Positions 22,151 to 33,202 of a stretch of DNA of 64,000 nt are shown in pieces. The translations under genes and the position numbers were made by a program. Location of the stretch: positions 744,001 through 808,000 of the forward strand of contig JAGVVL010000021.1 of the NCBI GenBank assembly GCA_018287875.1, given 5' to 3'. A model generated the notes under the pieces. The model searched no databases and was not told the DNA's origin. It saw only the letters and a list, made by a program, of their open reading frames with translations. The stretch comes from Nigrospora sphaerica. Lineage: Eukaryota > Ascomycota > Sordariomycetes > Amphisphaeriales > Apiosporaceae. The stretch's first letter is position 1; the number at the start of each line of letters is the position of its first letter.

Positions 22151-23509
22151 ATGGTCGATTCACCACCCTCGAGGCAAAGCGCGGGTGGTGGGAGCCGCCA
22201 TAGGCCCGCCCCACCCCCCGAGCCATCACCTCCGGACTCAAGAACACCATCGCCAGACAGCATTACAGCACCTGGACGCAGTCCAGAGGATATACGCAGC
22301 ACTATAGACGACTTCAAACGCTTCCAGGCTGGTGAAGTCAACATTGCGGCCTTAGCCGCAGCAGTTCAAGCCGCCATTCCGGTCCTAGAGACGGCGGCCA
22401 AGGAATCGGACAACCAGCCCAGCGTCGAAAGACGTATCAATGCTATCGAGAACACGCTGCAAGCTATCTGTAAGGAAATTAAAGCTCCTAAGACGTACGC
22501 TGTAGCCGCTACTGCCCCTACCGCCACCCTGGCGCCTAGGGCCCCCCAGGTAACTAAGACTCTACCTGCTCGACACGAACGGGAGGTAACGGTCAAGGCC
22601 GCAGGAACTGAAGGCCGCACCTACGAAGAGATCGTGCGGAAAGTCAACGCAGCAACAGGCAAAGAAACAGCAATAGCCGCACGGAAGCTTCCTAGCGGAG
22701 ACTATGCTATTACCTGCAAAACAGCAGAAGAGAAGCGACAGCTAGAAACCGACCGGGCCTGGACCACCGAGGCCTTCGGAGAGAACGCCTCTATCCAGAA
22801 GAGAAAGATCCTGGTGGTGGCCCATGGCATCAACAAGGAGGCCATAGAGACGAACCAAGGGCAGCTAGAAGTCCAACTCCGGAATCAGCCCGGCGGCCTT
22901 ATCGACGTCCTTGAGGCCAAGCTCCCTCGCAACGCCAAGACCTCGTCCAGGAAGGTCACGGCCCTATATATTGCAGTACCCACGGTTCAACAAGCGGAAC
23001 AGCTATGCCGAGACGGCCTTATTTGGCAGTATGGCTACTATCCATGCGAGCCCTTCGCCGAAGGAGCACAGCTTAAGCAATGCTACCACTGCTACCGTTA
23101 TGGACATATCGCCCGTGTCTGCCGCCACGCACGCAGGTGCGGGCTCTGCTCTTCAACAAAGCATGACGATAAAGAATGCCCAGAAGCCGAGAATAAGAGC
23201 CTGTACTGCTGTCCAGCATGCCGAGGACCACACACTGCGTGGTCTAAGGAGTGTCCAGTCCGCCAAGAGCAGGTCCAGATCGCCAAGGCTGCTTATATCA
23301 CGAGACCGAAGGGATTCGCACTACCCTCGCAAGAACCCCCTAAGCCAACAGCCGAGGACTGGCAGACAGTACAGCCGCGGAAGCGTCGAGCAACCAGATG
23401 CCGTACTAGAAGCACTGGCAGAGCCCGCAGCAGAACCCACGAAGAGATAGACGACATGGACATCGAAACACCGAAGTCAACACTAAACAACATCCACGCT
23501 CGACCATGA
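22151..23509 (+). CDS. LINE copy 1 ORF1, Gag-like zinc-knuckle protein
   Basis: An intact 452-residue ORF. The N-terminus is Pro/Ser-rich, followed by a helical region and an RNA-binding-like middle. Three knuckles lie near residues 300-380: CYHCYRYGHIARVC and CGLCSSTKHDDKEC (both CX2CX4HX4C), then the looser CCPACRGPHTAWSKEC. Knuckle proteins of this type bind element RNA and form the retrotransposition particle. The stop codon overlaps the ORF2 start as ATGA (23506-23509), which suggests termination-reinitiation coupling. The product is 452 residues in copy 2 as well. Confidence 0.85.
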   Translation: MVDSPPSRQSAGGGSRHRPAPPPEPSPPDSRTPSPDSITAPGRSPEDIRSTIDDFKRFQAGEVNIAALAAAVQAAIPVLETAAKESDNQPSVERRINAIENTLQAICKEIKAPKTYAVAATAPTATLAPRAPQVTKTLPARHEREVTVKAAGTEGRTYEEIVRKVNAATGKETAIAARKLPSGDYAITCKTAEEKRQLETDRAWTTEAFGENASIQKRKILVVAHGINKEAIETNQGQLEVQLRNQPGGLIDVLEAKLPRNAKTSSRKVTALYIAVPTVQQAEQLCRDGLIWQYGYYPCEPFAEGAQLKQCYHCYRYGHIARVCRHARRCGLCSSTKHDDKECPEAENKSLYCCPACRGPHTAWSKECPVRQEQVQIAKAAYITRPKGFALPSQEPPKPTAEDWQTVQPRKRRATRCRTRSTGRARSRTHEEIDDMDIETPKSTLNNIHARP

Positions 23510-26500
23510 CAGCGCTAAAGATCCTACACTGGAACACGCAGAAAAGCAAGAAAGCACAGATCCCGGCAGTCGATGCCATCTCCGAAGAATATGACGTCCT
23601 GGCTATCCAAGAGCCCTGGCGAAACCCACACATACCGACCACCTACTGCCCGAGATCCTCTCCGTACTACCTACTTTACGCGATAGAGGGAGGTAGGGCA
23701 TGCATCTACATTAATAAGAAGTACACCCCAGCGCAGTGGACATACGAGGCGCAGCCAGATAAGTGTCGTATCACAATCCAACTACCAGACGGTCCCATAA
23801 CGGTTATCTGCATATACTCGCCTCCCCCTGGGTCCACCAGCAGATCGGACCTGCCAGCTATCGAAGCCCTCCATGCCGAACCCCAGCTAAGACGAACAGT
23901 CCTCGTGGGAGACTTCAACGTCCACCACCCCGTCTGGGGAGGATACAACGTCCGACCCCATAGGGCAGCTAATAAGCTACTCCAGCTAGCAGAATCCTGG
24001 AGACTCCAGCTGATCACACCCCCTGGAACACCGACATGGACTAGAAGAGGGTGCATGGACTCCACGATCGACTTAGCGTGGGCCACGGACGATCTCCAAG
24101 CTGCCTACGACGGGTATGCCCCATTTGCTGGATCCGATCACCTCCCCTAGGTGATACGCGTGGCTGGACCCTGTATAGACCGCCAAGACAGGCTACGACG
24201 TAGCTGGAAAACAGCTGACTATGACCAGGCGAAGGTAGAAGCGGCACACCTACCACAGCCAGGGCGACTCGAGACACCAGAAGAAATCGATAGCTACACT
24301 GAAACGTTAACTAAGGAATTAACTCGGATAGCTGACCTAGTTGCCCCCCTCCGCTACTCTAAAGGGAGAGGCAAAGCCTGGTGGAACCGCGAGAAAGAAG
24401 AAGCTATAGAGAAGGAGCGAAGAGCCCAGCGGATATGGCTTTCCGACAGGACGGACGTAGCCTGGCGAGCCCTCCGGCAGTCAACTCTCTTAAAGAAGAA
24501 AGCAATCCGAGAAGCCAAGACGGCGTCCTGGAGACATATGCTCCACGAGGCGTCTAGCCAGCCAGCTGGCGTCTGGAATATTGCGAGATGGGCAAGAACG
24601 GAAGGAGCAGCACCGCCGTTACCCCCGGCAGTCCCTACACTCTACACACCGCGTGGCGAAGCAACGACCCATAAGGAGAAAACAGAGGCCTTCCGAGAGA
24701 GGTTCTATCCCCTCCCTAAGGCTACGTACACCGGCTTCCGAACAACGAACCGGCTCGCAGCGCCTCTCGATATGGACAGCAAGGTGACAGCAGAACAAGT
24801 CCAAGACGTCCTTACTAAGGCAGGCCAGTGGAAGGCACCTGGACCAGACCAGCTTCCGAACGGATTCCTTAAACGCCTAGGAAAGCCCCTCTTCCAGGCC
24901 CTGGCCTCCCTAACGGAAGCGTGCTGGCATATAGGATACTTTCCAAGAGCGTTCCGGAAAGCAGTCACCGTTATCCTCCGGAAACCAGGAAAGCAGCCAA
25001 ACGAGTATCACGAAGCCGGCGGATGGAGACCTATTGTGCTGCTCAACACTATAGGGAAAGCGATCGAGAGCCTACTAGCGCAACGGCTAGCTAGCTTTGC
25101 CGAAGAGAACGGGCTGCTCCCGGACGAACAGATGGGCAACCGGAAAGGCCGCTCCACGGAAACAGCCTTACGGTTGCTAAAGGACCTAGTCCGCACAGCC
25201 TGGAAACATGGAGGCGCAGCAACCCTTCTATCGCTGGATATTTCGGGCGCTTTCGACTCTGTCGACCATGGAAGGCTCCTCGCTAACCTGCGAGCGCTGA
25301 GGGTCCCTATATGGACTATCAGCTGGATCCGAAGCTTCCTATCTAACCGGTCCACTACGCTATTCTTCGATGGCCAGGAATCAGACGAGATCCCAGTCCC
25401 GGCAGGCGTCCTGCAGGGCTCACCCTTATCGCCTATCCTCTTCTGCCTCTATACAGCCGGTCTCTATAAGGCTCTCCGCGCCGTACCAGGGATAGCTACT
25501 ATAGCCTTCGCAGACGACACGAACCTCGTCGGCTTCGGTTTAGACCCCGAGCAGACCTGCGAGCGGCTGGAAGCCGCTCACAGTATCTGTAAAGAATGGG
25601 CAGTCAGCCACGGCATGACCTTCGCAGTCCAGAAATATCACCTAGTCCACTTCTCTCGAAGACGGAAAGGTCTGGACACGAAGATAGCCTTAGAAGGTCA
25701 CGAAATCGAACCAGAAGACTCCTGCCGCGTCCTTGGCATCCAGGTGGATAGACGTCTCCGCTGGGACGTCCATATCCAGTCGATATCGAAGAAGATGGCG
25801 ACGCAGGTCTATGCCCTAGACCGGATAGCCGGCTCGACATGGGGCGCGTCTCTCCAGCGAGCTCGTCAAGTATACACAGCCGTCGTACGGTCTGCTATAG
25901 GCTACGGAACCTCAGAATGGCACCATCACATTCCGAAAAGCAGGGCTAAGACACTAGGTGACATTCAGACCGAGTGCCTCCGTAAGGTCACAGGAGCTTT
26001 CAAAGCCACGGCCACCGCAGTACTAGAAACGGAAGCTTACGTGTCCCCCTTAGACACGTGGCTCAACAGAAGGGTGGCGGCATCGGAAGAGAGGCTCCAA
26101 CAGCCGCGTATCGCATCACTCATCCAAGCGAGATGCGATAGCGCAGCTAGATGGATCCTAACAAGACCGACTCGCCGGCGCAGACTGAAAGGCCCCGACG
26201 CTCCCAATCGTAAGAGGTGGCTAGACGAATGGCTAGCTGGAGACTCAGCACACAAGGCTGAGGAGAGAGACTGGCTTCAGAGATGGCAACAAACGCAGCA
26301 AAATCGAACAGCACGAGCCCCGGTAGCAACTAAGATGCCGCCAGACAAGCACATCCTCAAGCTCCATAAGGGACTCCATAAGGCGGAGAGCTCCATCCTC
26401 GTCCAAGCGAGGACTGGCAAGATTGGGCTGCGAGACTTCCTTTTCAAGCGTAGGGTTCCAGGCTTCGACAGCCCCTGGTGCGTCTGCGGTCAGGGCAGGG

Positions 26501-26694
26501 AGACCGTCCGGCATATCCTCGTTTTCTGCCCACGGGAAAGAGAAAGACGAGAGCATCTCATCCAAAATCTAGGAGAACCGATAGACACGCACAGGATGCT
26601 CGACACCCCAGGAAAAGCAGGAATTATCGCGAGATGGCTACTCCGCTCCGGAAGGCTGGACATGTTCCAGCTAGCGAATCAACTTATCAGCTAG
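23506..26694 (+). pseudogene. LINE copy 1 ORF2 (endonuclease-RT), one nonsense codon
   Basis: A 1062-codon frame broken only by TAG at 24148-24150, where copy 2 has CAG. The N-terminal AP-like endonuclease has HWNTQ, IQEPW, GDFNVHHPVWGG and GSDHLP. The RT has QWKAPGPDQLPNGF, LSLDISGAFDSVDHG and the catalytic FADDTN. The C-terminus has a CCHC-like CVCGQGRETVRHILVFC. No RNase H motif is present. The stop falls exactly between endonuclease and RT, so the two halves could only be made separately. Target-primed reverse transcription is the family's known role. Confidence 0.9.
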
Positions 26695-26862
26695 GAAGCG
26701 GGCGCGCTGAGCCCGATCTCGGTATGGCAGGTCAAAGAGTAGATAGAAGCGGTACGACGCAGCGGAACCTAGGTTTTTCACCCGGCCGGACGTCAGCCCG
26801 GAACGGTTTTCCTAGGCTAAGATGCGCAGGGGGTCCTCGTGGCCTAAATAGGTCGCTAGGTG

Positions 26863-26886
26863 TAAGAATAATAATAATAATAATAA
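26863..26886 (+). repeat. (TAA)n 3' tail of LINE copy 1
   Basis: About six TAA/AAT trinucleotides directly after the shared 3' UTR (GGTCGCTAGGTGTAAG). Several LINE clades end in such short repeats instead of poly-A. Confidence 0.85.
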
Positions 26887-27127
26887 CGTGGCCATGAAAT
26901 AGCGGCTGACACGAGATAGGTTAGCGTGCCAAGAGGCAATCTTCCCTCCGCCCCACATGAGTGCGTCTGGCACGTGGCCTGGTCAGATCAAGCAAAATTT
27001 AGAACTGTAACGCGACGCGCTGTGCATGCTGGTTTCCGACTGACACCTAATCGTACGAGCATTGCAGGTGACTAGATCTGAACCTCCTCGCCTCCTGGTT
27101 TTCTATCATCGCTCAAGACCTATCACG

Positions 27128-28581
27128 ATGACGGTTTTCCAGAAGCTCTCCGAACCCCAGATTGAGGAGACCCTTGCCGAGTGTCCCTTTCGGATCGAGT
27201 ATCCGAACACAAGCCGCAGCAAGAAGTTCAAAAGGGCCCGTACAAGTGGCTCCGACGCTTCGGTCAATTCTCGCCACGAACCCAGGATGCAGCCATCCCC
27301 ATTCATGATGACAAGCGAACGCGAGAACTCTCCTAGCGAGGCAAATCAGCTCTTCCTGGTGCAACCGGCCCCTAAGTGGCTGAAGATGAACAAGTACAAA
27401 AACTTTGTCCGTACGTCCGTCTCTTTCACCCGGTGCTTCCGGCACGCATTCACTAACGGCCGATTTTAAGTCAACGGTGTCAAGTACCTCCAAGGGACAT
27501 TTGTGTCCGTTGCCAACAGTGCCACGGTTCGCCGACCATCGAACGTCCTAAACAGGACCCCCCAAAATAGAACATTGGACGGGGACTGGTTGGCGTACAT
27601 CTTAGAGATTCGCGCGGCTGACGAGAACCATGTGTATGCGCGGGTGTATTGGTTGTACCAGCCTGACGATCTGCCACGGCATCAACACAGAGGGCGAAGG
27701 TGCCCCGCCGGCAGACAGCCCTATCATGGGGCCGATGAGGTCATTGCTTCCAACCACAGTAAGTTGCAAGGTGCTGTCGTCGGCTGTGACGAGCTAATAG
27801 AACACCCAGTGGACATTATCAACGTCATCAGTGTTACGGGGGCGGCCACCGTGCGTTATTGGGACGAAGGAAATGACAGCGAAGTTCAGCAGGGCCTTTA
27901 TTGGCGGCAAACCATCGATATACGGCGAGGGGAGCTCTCGGTAAGTGCGGCTTCGCACCGCGACCTGTTTCAAATCAACCTGTTGACCTTATTGCCCAGC
28001 CCGTCCAACCACGCTGTAGTTGCATGCGTCCAGAAAACCCCGACAAGATGCTGCTCCAGTGTTCTAATGTTTCATGCAACATTTGGCTACATGAAGAATG
28101 TCTTGCGCACGCCGCCTTGGTTCGGACTTGGGAGCGTTTCGGTAACTACAAGCCACGTAACTCGTGGGCCGAGTCCAGTCGCGCAGGAGACGGCAAGCAG
28201 AAAGAGTCGAAAGACCTTGAAGGACCTGGTTTGAAGCAGCTGACACAACGGGACTCTCAGGCCGAAGCGGAAGAGGAAAGAAATACACAGTCTGGGATAG
28301 CAGGGTTGAATAAGATGGCCTCTGATAGCGAACGAACGCTACGCTCGCATGCCGCGAGGCCGCTTGCTCCAACATCGACGAAGCGCGAACGGTCACCAAG
28401 AACCGACACTCTTGATTCGGATGCTGACAAGCCCTACCTGGGTTTGCTTAAAGCTGTGATTCGGAAGAGCCCGCCGACACCGATGGCTGAAATTCAAGAC
28501 TTGCGTCCAGGCGCAGTGAGCAGCGAGAAGACTTGGTTGGAACCTCTGCAGTGTCTAGTGTGTGACAAAGCCATGGAATGA
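27128..28581 (+). CDS. BAH-PHD chromatin reader, EPR-1-like, four exons
   Basis: Model join(27128..27410, 27471..27758, 27810..27940, 28000..28581), 427 residues. Introns are 60, 51 and 59 bp with GTACGT, GTAAGT and GTAAGT donors; all phases agree and no stop interrupts. Residues about 90-234 form a BAH domain (VYARVYWLYQPDDLP, GRQPYHGADEVIASNH, then MDII restored by splicing, and LYWRQTIDI). A PHD finger follows: C240-x-C242, C255, C260, H265 and C268, with the last Cys pair supplied far downstream by C419 and C422, so the finger is split by a long charged insert. This is the BAH-PHD layout of fungal EPR-1/EBS-like proteins, which read H3K27 methylation in Neurospora. Binding here is inferred. 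The gene sits between two LINEs. Confidence 0.8.
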
Positions 28582-29529
28582 AAGCATTCCATCTCAAATG
28601 CAAACATTTTGGAGATAACGCAGTCTGATGAATACATGCAAAGGCAATGTTGATCTATTTTCAAGTGACGGATGCCACCAAATTACAACCTTCGCTAACA
28701 TAATTTACGTTGATCCGGGCTGTTTAACCCTCTACGCATGCCATACAGTGCATAACTTTGACCGTAGATACACTCACCAAGCTGTATCTTCAGAAGCGTG
28801 ATCGACAGAGCGACGATACGAAACTCCACAGAGGAGCCATGGAGATGGTTGGACAAAATGATTGCTATTAGGCTCGACATGCGGGATATCTTGTGTACAT
28901 GCAGATAGACTCTCGCACGCCAGATGCCCCTCGGGAGGCGGGACACTGTCCCAGTATGGCGATAAAACATCTGTCTGTTTTGTCTGTCTGTCTGTCGACG
29001 CTGCCCTGCGGGTCCGATATTACCCGTCCGCAAGGCATTGCGAGAATAAGTAGAACCCTCGCGCTTCCGTACAGGTGCTTTACAGCTTGCAAGCCCACTG
29101 GGGGGCTGGCTCACTGATAGGTGTAAGAGCTCATCTCGCGCCAGGGGTGAGCTAATTGCCGCCCGCGCAATGTTTACCGAGGCTCGGGTACTGTGTCCCC
29201 GCTTCACAACCGACAAGCCCCAGATGATTAATTGTAAATAAACCGGAGTTTACTATAGGGGGGAACAGGTTCACCGTCCACTTTTTGTTATAGGGAATCA
29301 AAACACGGAGCCGCTTTTGGGGAGAGGTACGTACTTCACAGTAATATTTCTACGTAACACTGTGTACCTGCATTACAGGCAAGTTAACAGCCGAACCGCT
29401 GACTGGGATGAGCTACGTAAGCAGGCACTCTAACTTTTCAAATCGGCGTGGTAAAGGGTAAGACTGCTATTTCCTTCTATATAATCTAGCTGGACTATAG
29501 GGTATGTGTAGATAACGAATCCACACCGC
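28582..29529. other. No gene; short TCTG microsatellite
   Basis: A small (TCTG)n run occurs at about 28971-28996. Open frames on both strands are short and unconvincing. Confidence 0.45.
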
Positions 29530-29945
29530 TGTATTCATCGTCAAATAACCTCAACGCCGAAAGATGTAACATTACTTGCTTGAAACGCCAGGTGTCCGAC
29601 AGTTTAAGAGACGAAAAAGTGTGTGGATACTCCGGTTCCAATACCTTGCAGCGAAGTTGGCTGCAGGGGTCCATCAAGTTGATAGCTTCCATCGCGCGCT
29701 TTTGAGCGTACCAGGTTAAAGCTAGGTTGATCATGATGGTGGGCGTGTCGGGATGAGCAGGCCCCAGTTTCTCCTTGCTCCTCTCCATCACTTCCATTTC
29801 CAGCTTCTCGGCCTCTTCCCATCAGCCTTGGCTGTTGTGCGTCCACGCCAGGTTATCATGCCGATGAGCGTGAAGGGATGAGTAGGCCCCAGTTTCTCCA
29901 GCAGAAGAGTCGAGTCCATCAGATTTGGTCCGCACCCATGAGAGG
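29530..29945 (-). pseudogene. TPR-repeat relic from an NLR/kinesin-light-chain-like gene
   Basis: The minus strand encodes two degenerate tetratricopeptide units in different frames. One has LLEKLGPTHPFTLIG; the other has EVMERSKEKLGPAHPDTPT, INLALTWYAQKRAMEAINL and VLEPEYPHTFSS. The Lys-Leu-Gly-x-x-His-Pro-(D)-Thr signature is typical of the C-terminal TPRs of fungal NB-ARC/TPR proteins. Frame changes and stops show it is dead, and no NB-ARC part lies nearby. The NLR at 39-41 kb has a different TPR type, so this is not a simple duplicate. Confidence 0.6.
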
Positions 29946-29969
29946 ACGCATACCCAGAAGTTGACTCGG

Positions 29970-30212
29970 ATCCTATCTACCGCGCTGCTCTAAGAGAACC
30001 AGACAGAGCCAGAAACAGCGAATGAGAAGGCTGTGGACAAAAAAGACAAACAGCGGCACTGACAGCCGCACAGATGGACCCGGCGTCGCAAGAGGTTCCG
30101 TTGGCCACTATGCAACACAAGGCCTCCAGGGCGGCAACCGTCAATTCTGTAAGACCGCACAAGAAAACGGGAATGGATGTCAGGAATTTGACCGGCAACA
30201 TGACGATTTAGT
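29970..30212 (-). repeat. Dispersed repeat fragment, relative of 13350-13565
   Basis: On the minus strand, TTGCCGGTCAAATTCCTGAC, GGAGGCCTTGTGTTGCATAG and CCGCTGTTTGTC match the 13.4-kb block. The end nearest 29970 (CTGTTTCTGGCTCTG, CTCTTAGAGCAGCGCGG) also matches 38305-38350, so three places share parts of one element. Confidence 0.6.
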
Positions 30213-30286
30213 GCAACTGCGAGGTAAGCACGGCTACAGACACGCAGGACCTGCGAGACACTCGGTACAGAACTAATCCGCTATCG

Positions 30287-30586
30287 TGCCCCAGCAACAA
30301 GTCCTGGTTCTCGCACTCCTGTCGGAAGGAATGCGCCTAGACGTGTGGGCGTGTCTGCTACGTTTCCAACGCCGTTGACGCAGCAGTGCGGGAGAGCGAC
30401 CGACTGCGGCGCGCCAGCGATAACGTCGGCAAAAACAACTACTCCCACCGGTACAAACCCTACGAGCGCTTTGGGCCCTTGACCGCCGCTCCCTGGTATG
30501 AGTTCCCCATCCTGTCCAGTTTCCGGATCCACGATGGTGGTACCTAAAACCCCGAACGCGTCATCTTCGATCTAACAGCTCCCTAG
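30287..30586 (+). pseudogene. Guanyl-specific ribonuclease (RNase N1/T1 family) relic
   Basis: A plus-strand frame with CGRVCYVSNAVDAAVRES, VGKNNYSHRY, PWYEFPIL and, after a stop, ERVIFD. This is the order of motifs in small fungal secreted RNases of the T1/F1 type: paired cysteines, the Tyr-x-His-x-Tyr active-site strand, the Tyr-Glu-Phe-Pro-Ile strand and the Asp-Arg-Val end. TAG at 30338-30340 and TAA at 30545-30547 interrupt it, and no signal-peptide exon was identified. The product, if it were made, would cut RNA after G; as it stands the gene is broken. Confidence 0.6.
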
Positions 30587-31091
30587 ACTTCCCTGTCACC
30601 TAAACCTTGTCACCGGGGTTGGTACTGTGGATTGAAAGCCGGGCGCATAAGATACCGGGCGCGGGTCTCCCTTAGCTGCATCTTCCTTGGCCCTGTAGAA
30701 CACCCCCGTACTGCTTTTACATTCCTATCACTTGCCTTGATACTATATAGCCCTTTTTTAAACGCCTTATGCGAGCGAAATCTCTGAAATATGACAGTAT
30801 ACCTAGCTTCCATGACTAGCTCCTCGATTTCATATTAATTTGAACTTAGTTTGGACCGTCAATTGCCTCGGCAGCTATGGATCTTTCCTGCGGCTTATTT
30901 CAATGCTTTTTATAACCAAACATGTGTGGCGTTACGCCCGTTATCTCGAAGTTTTACGTCAATATTGCTCCTACCGTATACGAGCCAGTCAGAAAAGGGG
31001 GAGGGGAGGTTCGTTTTCACAGTTGCCCGTTAGAGTGGCTTAGGGTTGCGTCGTCACGTAACAAAGAGGAATGCGGTTCGTCTGAACTACT
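30587..31091. other. No gene recognised
   Basis: Around 500 bp between the RNase relic and the 3' end of the membrane-protein gene. Frames are short. Confidence 0.4.
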
Positions 31092-32058
31092 TTATTCTGC
31101 GGTGGCCTTGCTAACGTATCCTTGGCTGTCCTTCATTATCACCCGTTGACTCTCGGGGGATTCACTGCGCGTCATATCATTGTGCGTGAGGCCTAGCTGC
31201 GTTAGGCTGTAGGGATCCTTAGCCTTGCGGTTGTTGAATACATTGGACAACTGGTGGAATTCGCTGCTACCGGTGCCCCTTTTGTCTCTTGACCTGTTCT
31301 CGTTTTCGTTGTTGCCGCAGCCGTAGATACCTTGCCAGAATTGTTTCTTAACAAGGGGAAAGACCATGGGCGCCTGCCCCACGAAGACCGACACGAAGTC
31401 CTCGCGTATGGACCACATTGCACCGTCGCCCTCACGTTTCAACTGGAGCGGCTGTTAGCGGGGCACGTATGCCGAAGTCAAATGTCAAAGGAGACATACC
31501 CAAAAAAGAAGTACAATTCGGACAATTGCGCAAACCATACAAAACACACCTAAGCATAGCAAGAAGTAAAGGCCCAGCTTACGGGCCTTGCTTGCTCTCA
31601 TGGATACAATGATCTGCCCAAGGTCAGTACGCGCCTTCTATGCGCGATGATGTCACTCACAGGAATTGGAATCATAAGAATGCAGCAATCGCTCACCAGA
31701 TTGAGCGCCAGAATAGTATAGAAGAGCACCTTGCTCATAGGCACACAGTTCGCTATATATTAATAGACGCTATCAGTACGAGCACAGTGGTAGATACAGA
31801 GACGGGAAGGGACCTCAACTTACTTCCCGGATCGGGGTAGACCTGCCAGAATCCGTGGTAGGGGATACAGGACGTGGTGCAGACCAACACCACCCCGATA
31901 GCTGTGGCGCCGACGAAGATGAAAGCCGGCTTAATAAAGCGTTCCACCCAGAGGCCGCCTACAAGGCGACGGTAGAAGAACAGCATGTTGAACTTCAGGA
32001 GCCAGATGACGACGACGTAACACAGCATTCCGGCGACGAAGATCTTGGATCCAAATTC
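31092..32058 (-). pseudogene. Fungal rhodopsin-like integral membrane protein, 5' end missing
   Basis: Model complement(join(31092..31442, 31500..31613, 31661..31752, 31824..32058)), 263 codons plus stop. Three introns have GTAAGT, GTGAGT and GTATGT donors and consistent phases. The peptide has at least four hydrophobic segments (MLCYVVVIWLLKFNMLFFYR, FIFVGATAIGVVLVCTT, VLFYTILALNLVSDCCILMI, LGLYFLLCLGVFCMVCAIV) and a hydrophilic tail with NEN and Ser/Thr-rich stretches. This matches the fungal rhodopsin-domain (PTH11-like/SAT-type) family, whose members usually have seven helices. An acceptor (GGTTAG) sits just before 32058, but no exon with the first helices is visible beyond it. Instead a MITE lies about 210 bp upstream, so the gene is probably truncated. 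Confidence 0.65.
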
Positions 32059-32268
32059 CTAACCGTACGACATGATCTTAGATATTCCTCGCGGCGACCT
32101 GGCCAATACCGATGGCTGGGAACTCAGGGGGGCGGAGGTGGAGGGTTTGTCTCCAATTTGACCGGGGCCTGGCCGGCGGCATTAAACGGTCGCGTCTTCC
32201 TGTGCTGGATGGACCGTCGGGAGGAGGCCGAACAGTCCGCCATAGGATCGCTTGCGTTTTGGGCCTTA

Positions 32269-32414
32269 GGCCATGTTCGGTGCAGCGTTTCGGCGACATA
32301 TTGTGGGGCAAAGCACGGGTATAAGCATAGAAATTCCTTATACCCGTAGTTTATGTGCCTATAGCCGAGTACTGCCCCACAATCTGTCGCCGAAACGCTG
32401 CACCGAATACGGCC
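32269..32414. mobile_element. MITE with TTA target duplication (PIF/Harbinger-like)
   Basis: Terminal inverted repeats of about 42 bp begin GGCC(A/G)T(G/A)TTCGGTGCAGCG on both sides (32269-32310 and 32373-32414, two or three mismatches). A second inner inverted pair (ACGGGTATAAG at 32315-32325, reverse complement at 32337-32347) lets the whole fold into one hairpin. TTA flanks both sides (32266-32268, 32415-32417). A 3-bp TWA duplication with GG-starting ends is the PIF/Harbinger pattern. No coding capacity. Confidence 0.75.
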
Positions 32415-32417
32415 TTA

Positions 32418-33089
32418 CCCTCGTCCCCCCGGGGTTCCCAGCGCCATGGGGGCGAGTCATGGCATATATCCACACTCGCCCATTGGACGATGTGCGAAGA
32501 TGTCGGAATGCCCCGCAGGGGCCTCAGTAGATAAGAGAGTGGCGGGTCCTTTGTAATCGCCCCAATTCGAGGGGGTTACTGTTTTATAACATCACGTTGC
32601 AATACGACTCCGAGATAAAGCAGGGCTGCGAAAGAAGGATAATAGGTATGGTGCTTAGTAAGTCAGCTTAGACCGTTCACGACATGCTATGCTTTGCCAT
32701 AATCTTCCTGAATAAAAGCAAGGGCCGTTAAGCGAGGATGGCCCAGAACACGCTAGGCGGCACTACCCTACACTTACGCAAACCCTACCCTGACCAGTAC
32801 CCCGCCCCTAATTAAGATAGCAAATCCTTTAGCACCTATTAGCACTCTCGGACTCTGTGTACCGGGTCATGGGTCATTTACTAGCTGTGACGCGGATTTC
32901 TCACGCGATGCACATAACGTGCAGAGGTTAGCCAGCCGATATGGATAAAGTCTAGGCTCTCCTAAGCAGCAATCACCACGATCGAGAGCCGTCGTTCGCC
33001 CTCCCTGGTCGCCTAATTGGAGGATCTGGGAACGCGTTCACGCCCCAGATATTCTCTTCCATCAGCTTCATTTACAAGGCATATTAAAA
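32418..33089. other. No gene recognised
   Basis: No splice-linked coding found. An A-run at about 33086-33101 sits at the 5' junction of LINE copy 2. Confidence 0.4.
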
Positions 33090-33202
33090 AAAAAAAAAAA
33101 ACCTTCCGAAACTGACCCCACACGGCGATAACTCCACAACCACGACTGTATAAGCCACCGGATAGCCCGGAAACTGTTCCTGGGGCTACATTTAGCCTAG
33201 AA

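Larger units (their letters stand above)
22040..26886 (+). mobile_element. Tad-like LINE, copy 1, near full length
   Basis: Non-LTR retrotransposon of about 4.85 kb with a 5' leader, two overlapping ORFs, a roughly 165-bp 3' UTR and a (TAA)n tail. The leader is shared with copy 2 from about CGAAACCGACCCC (22047) onward. ORF2 has an endonuclease-RT organisation without a recognisable RNase H domain. A single nonsense codon in ORF2 makes it defective. No convincing target-site duplication was found. Confidence 0.9.
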
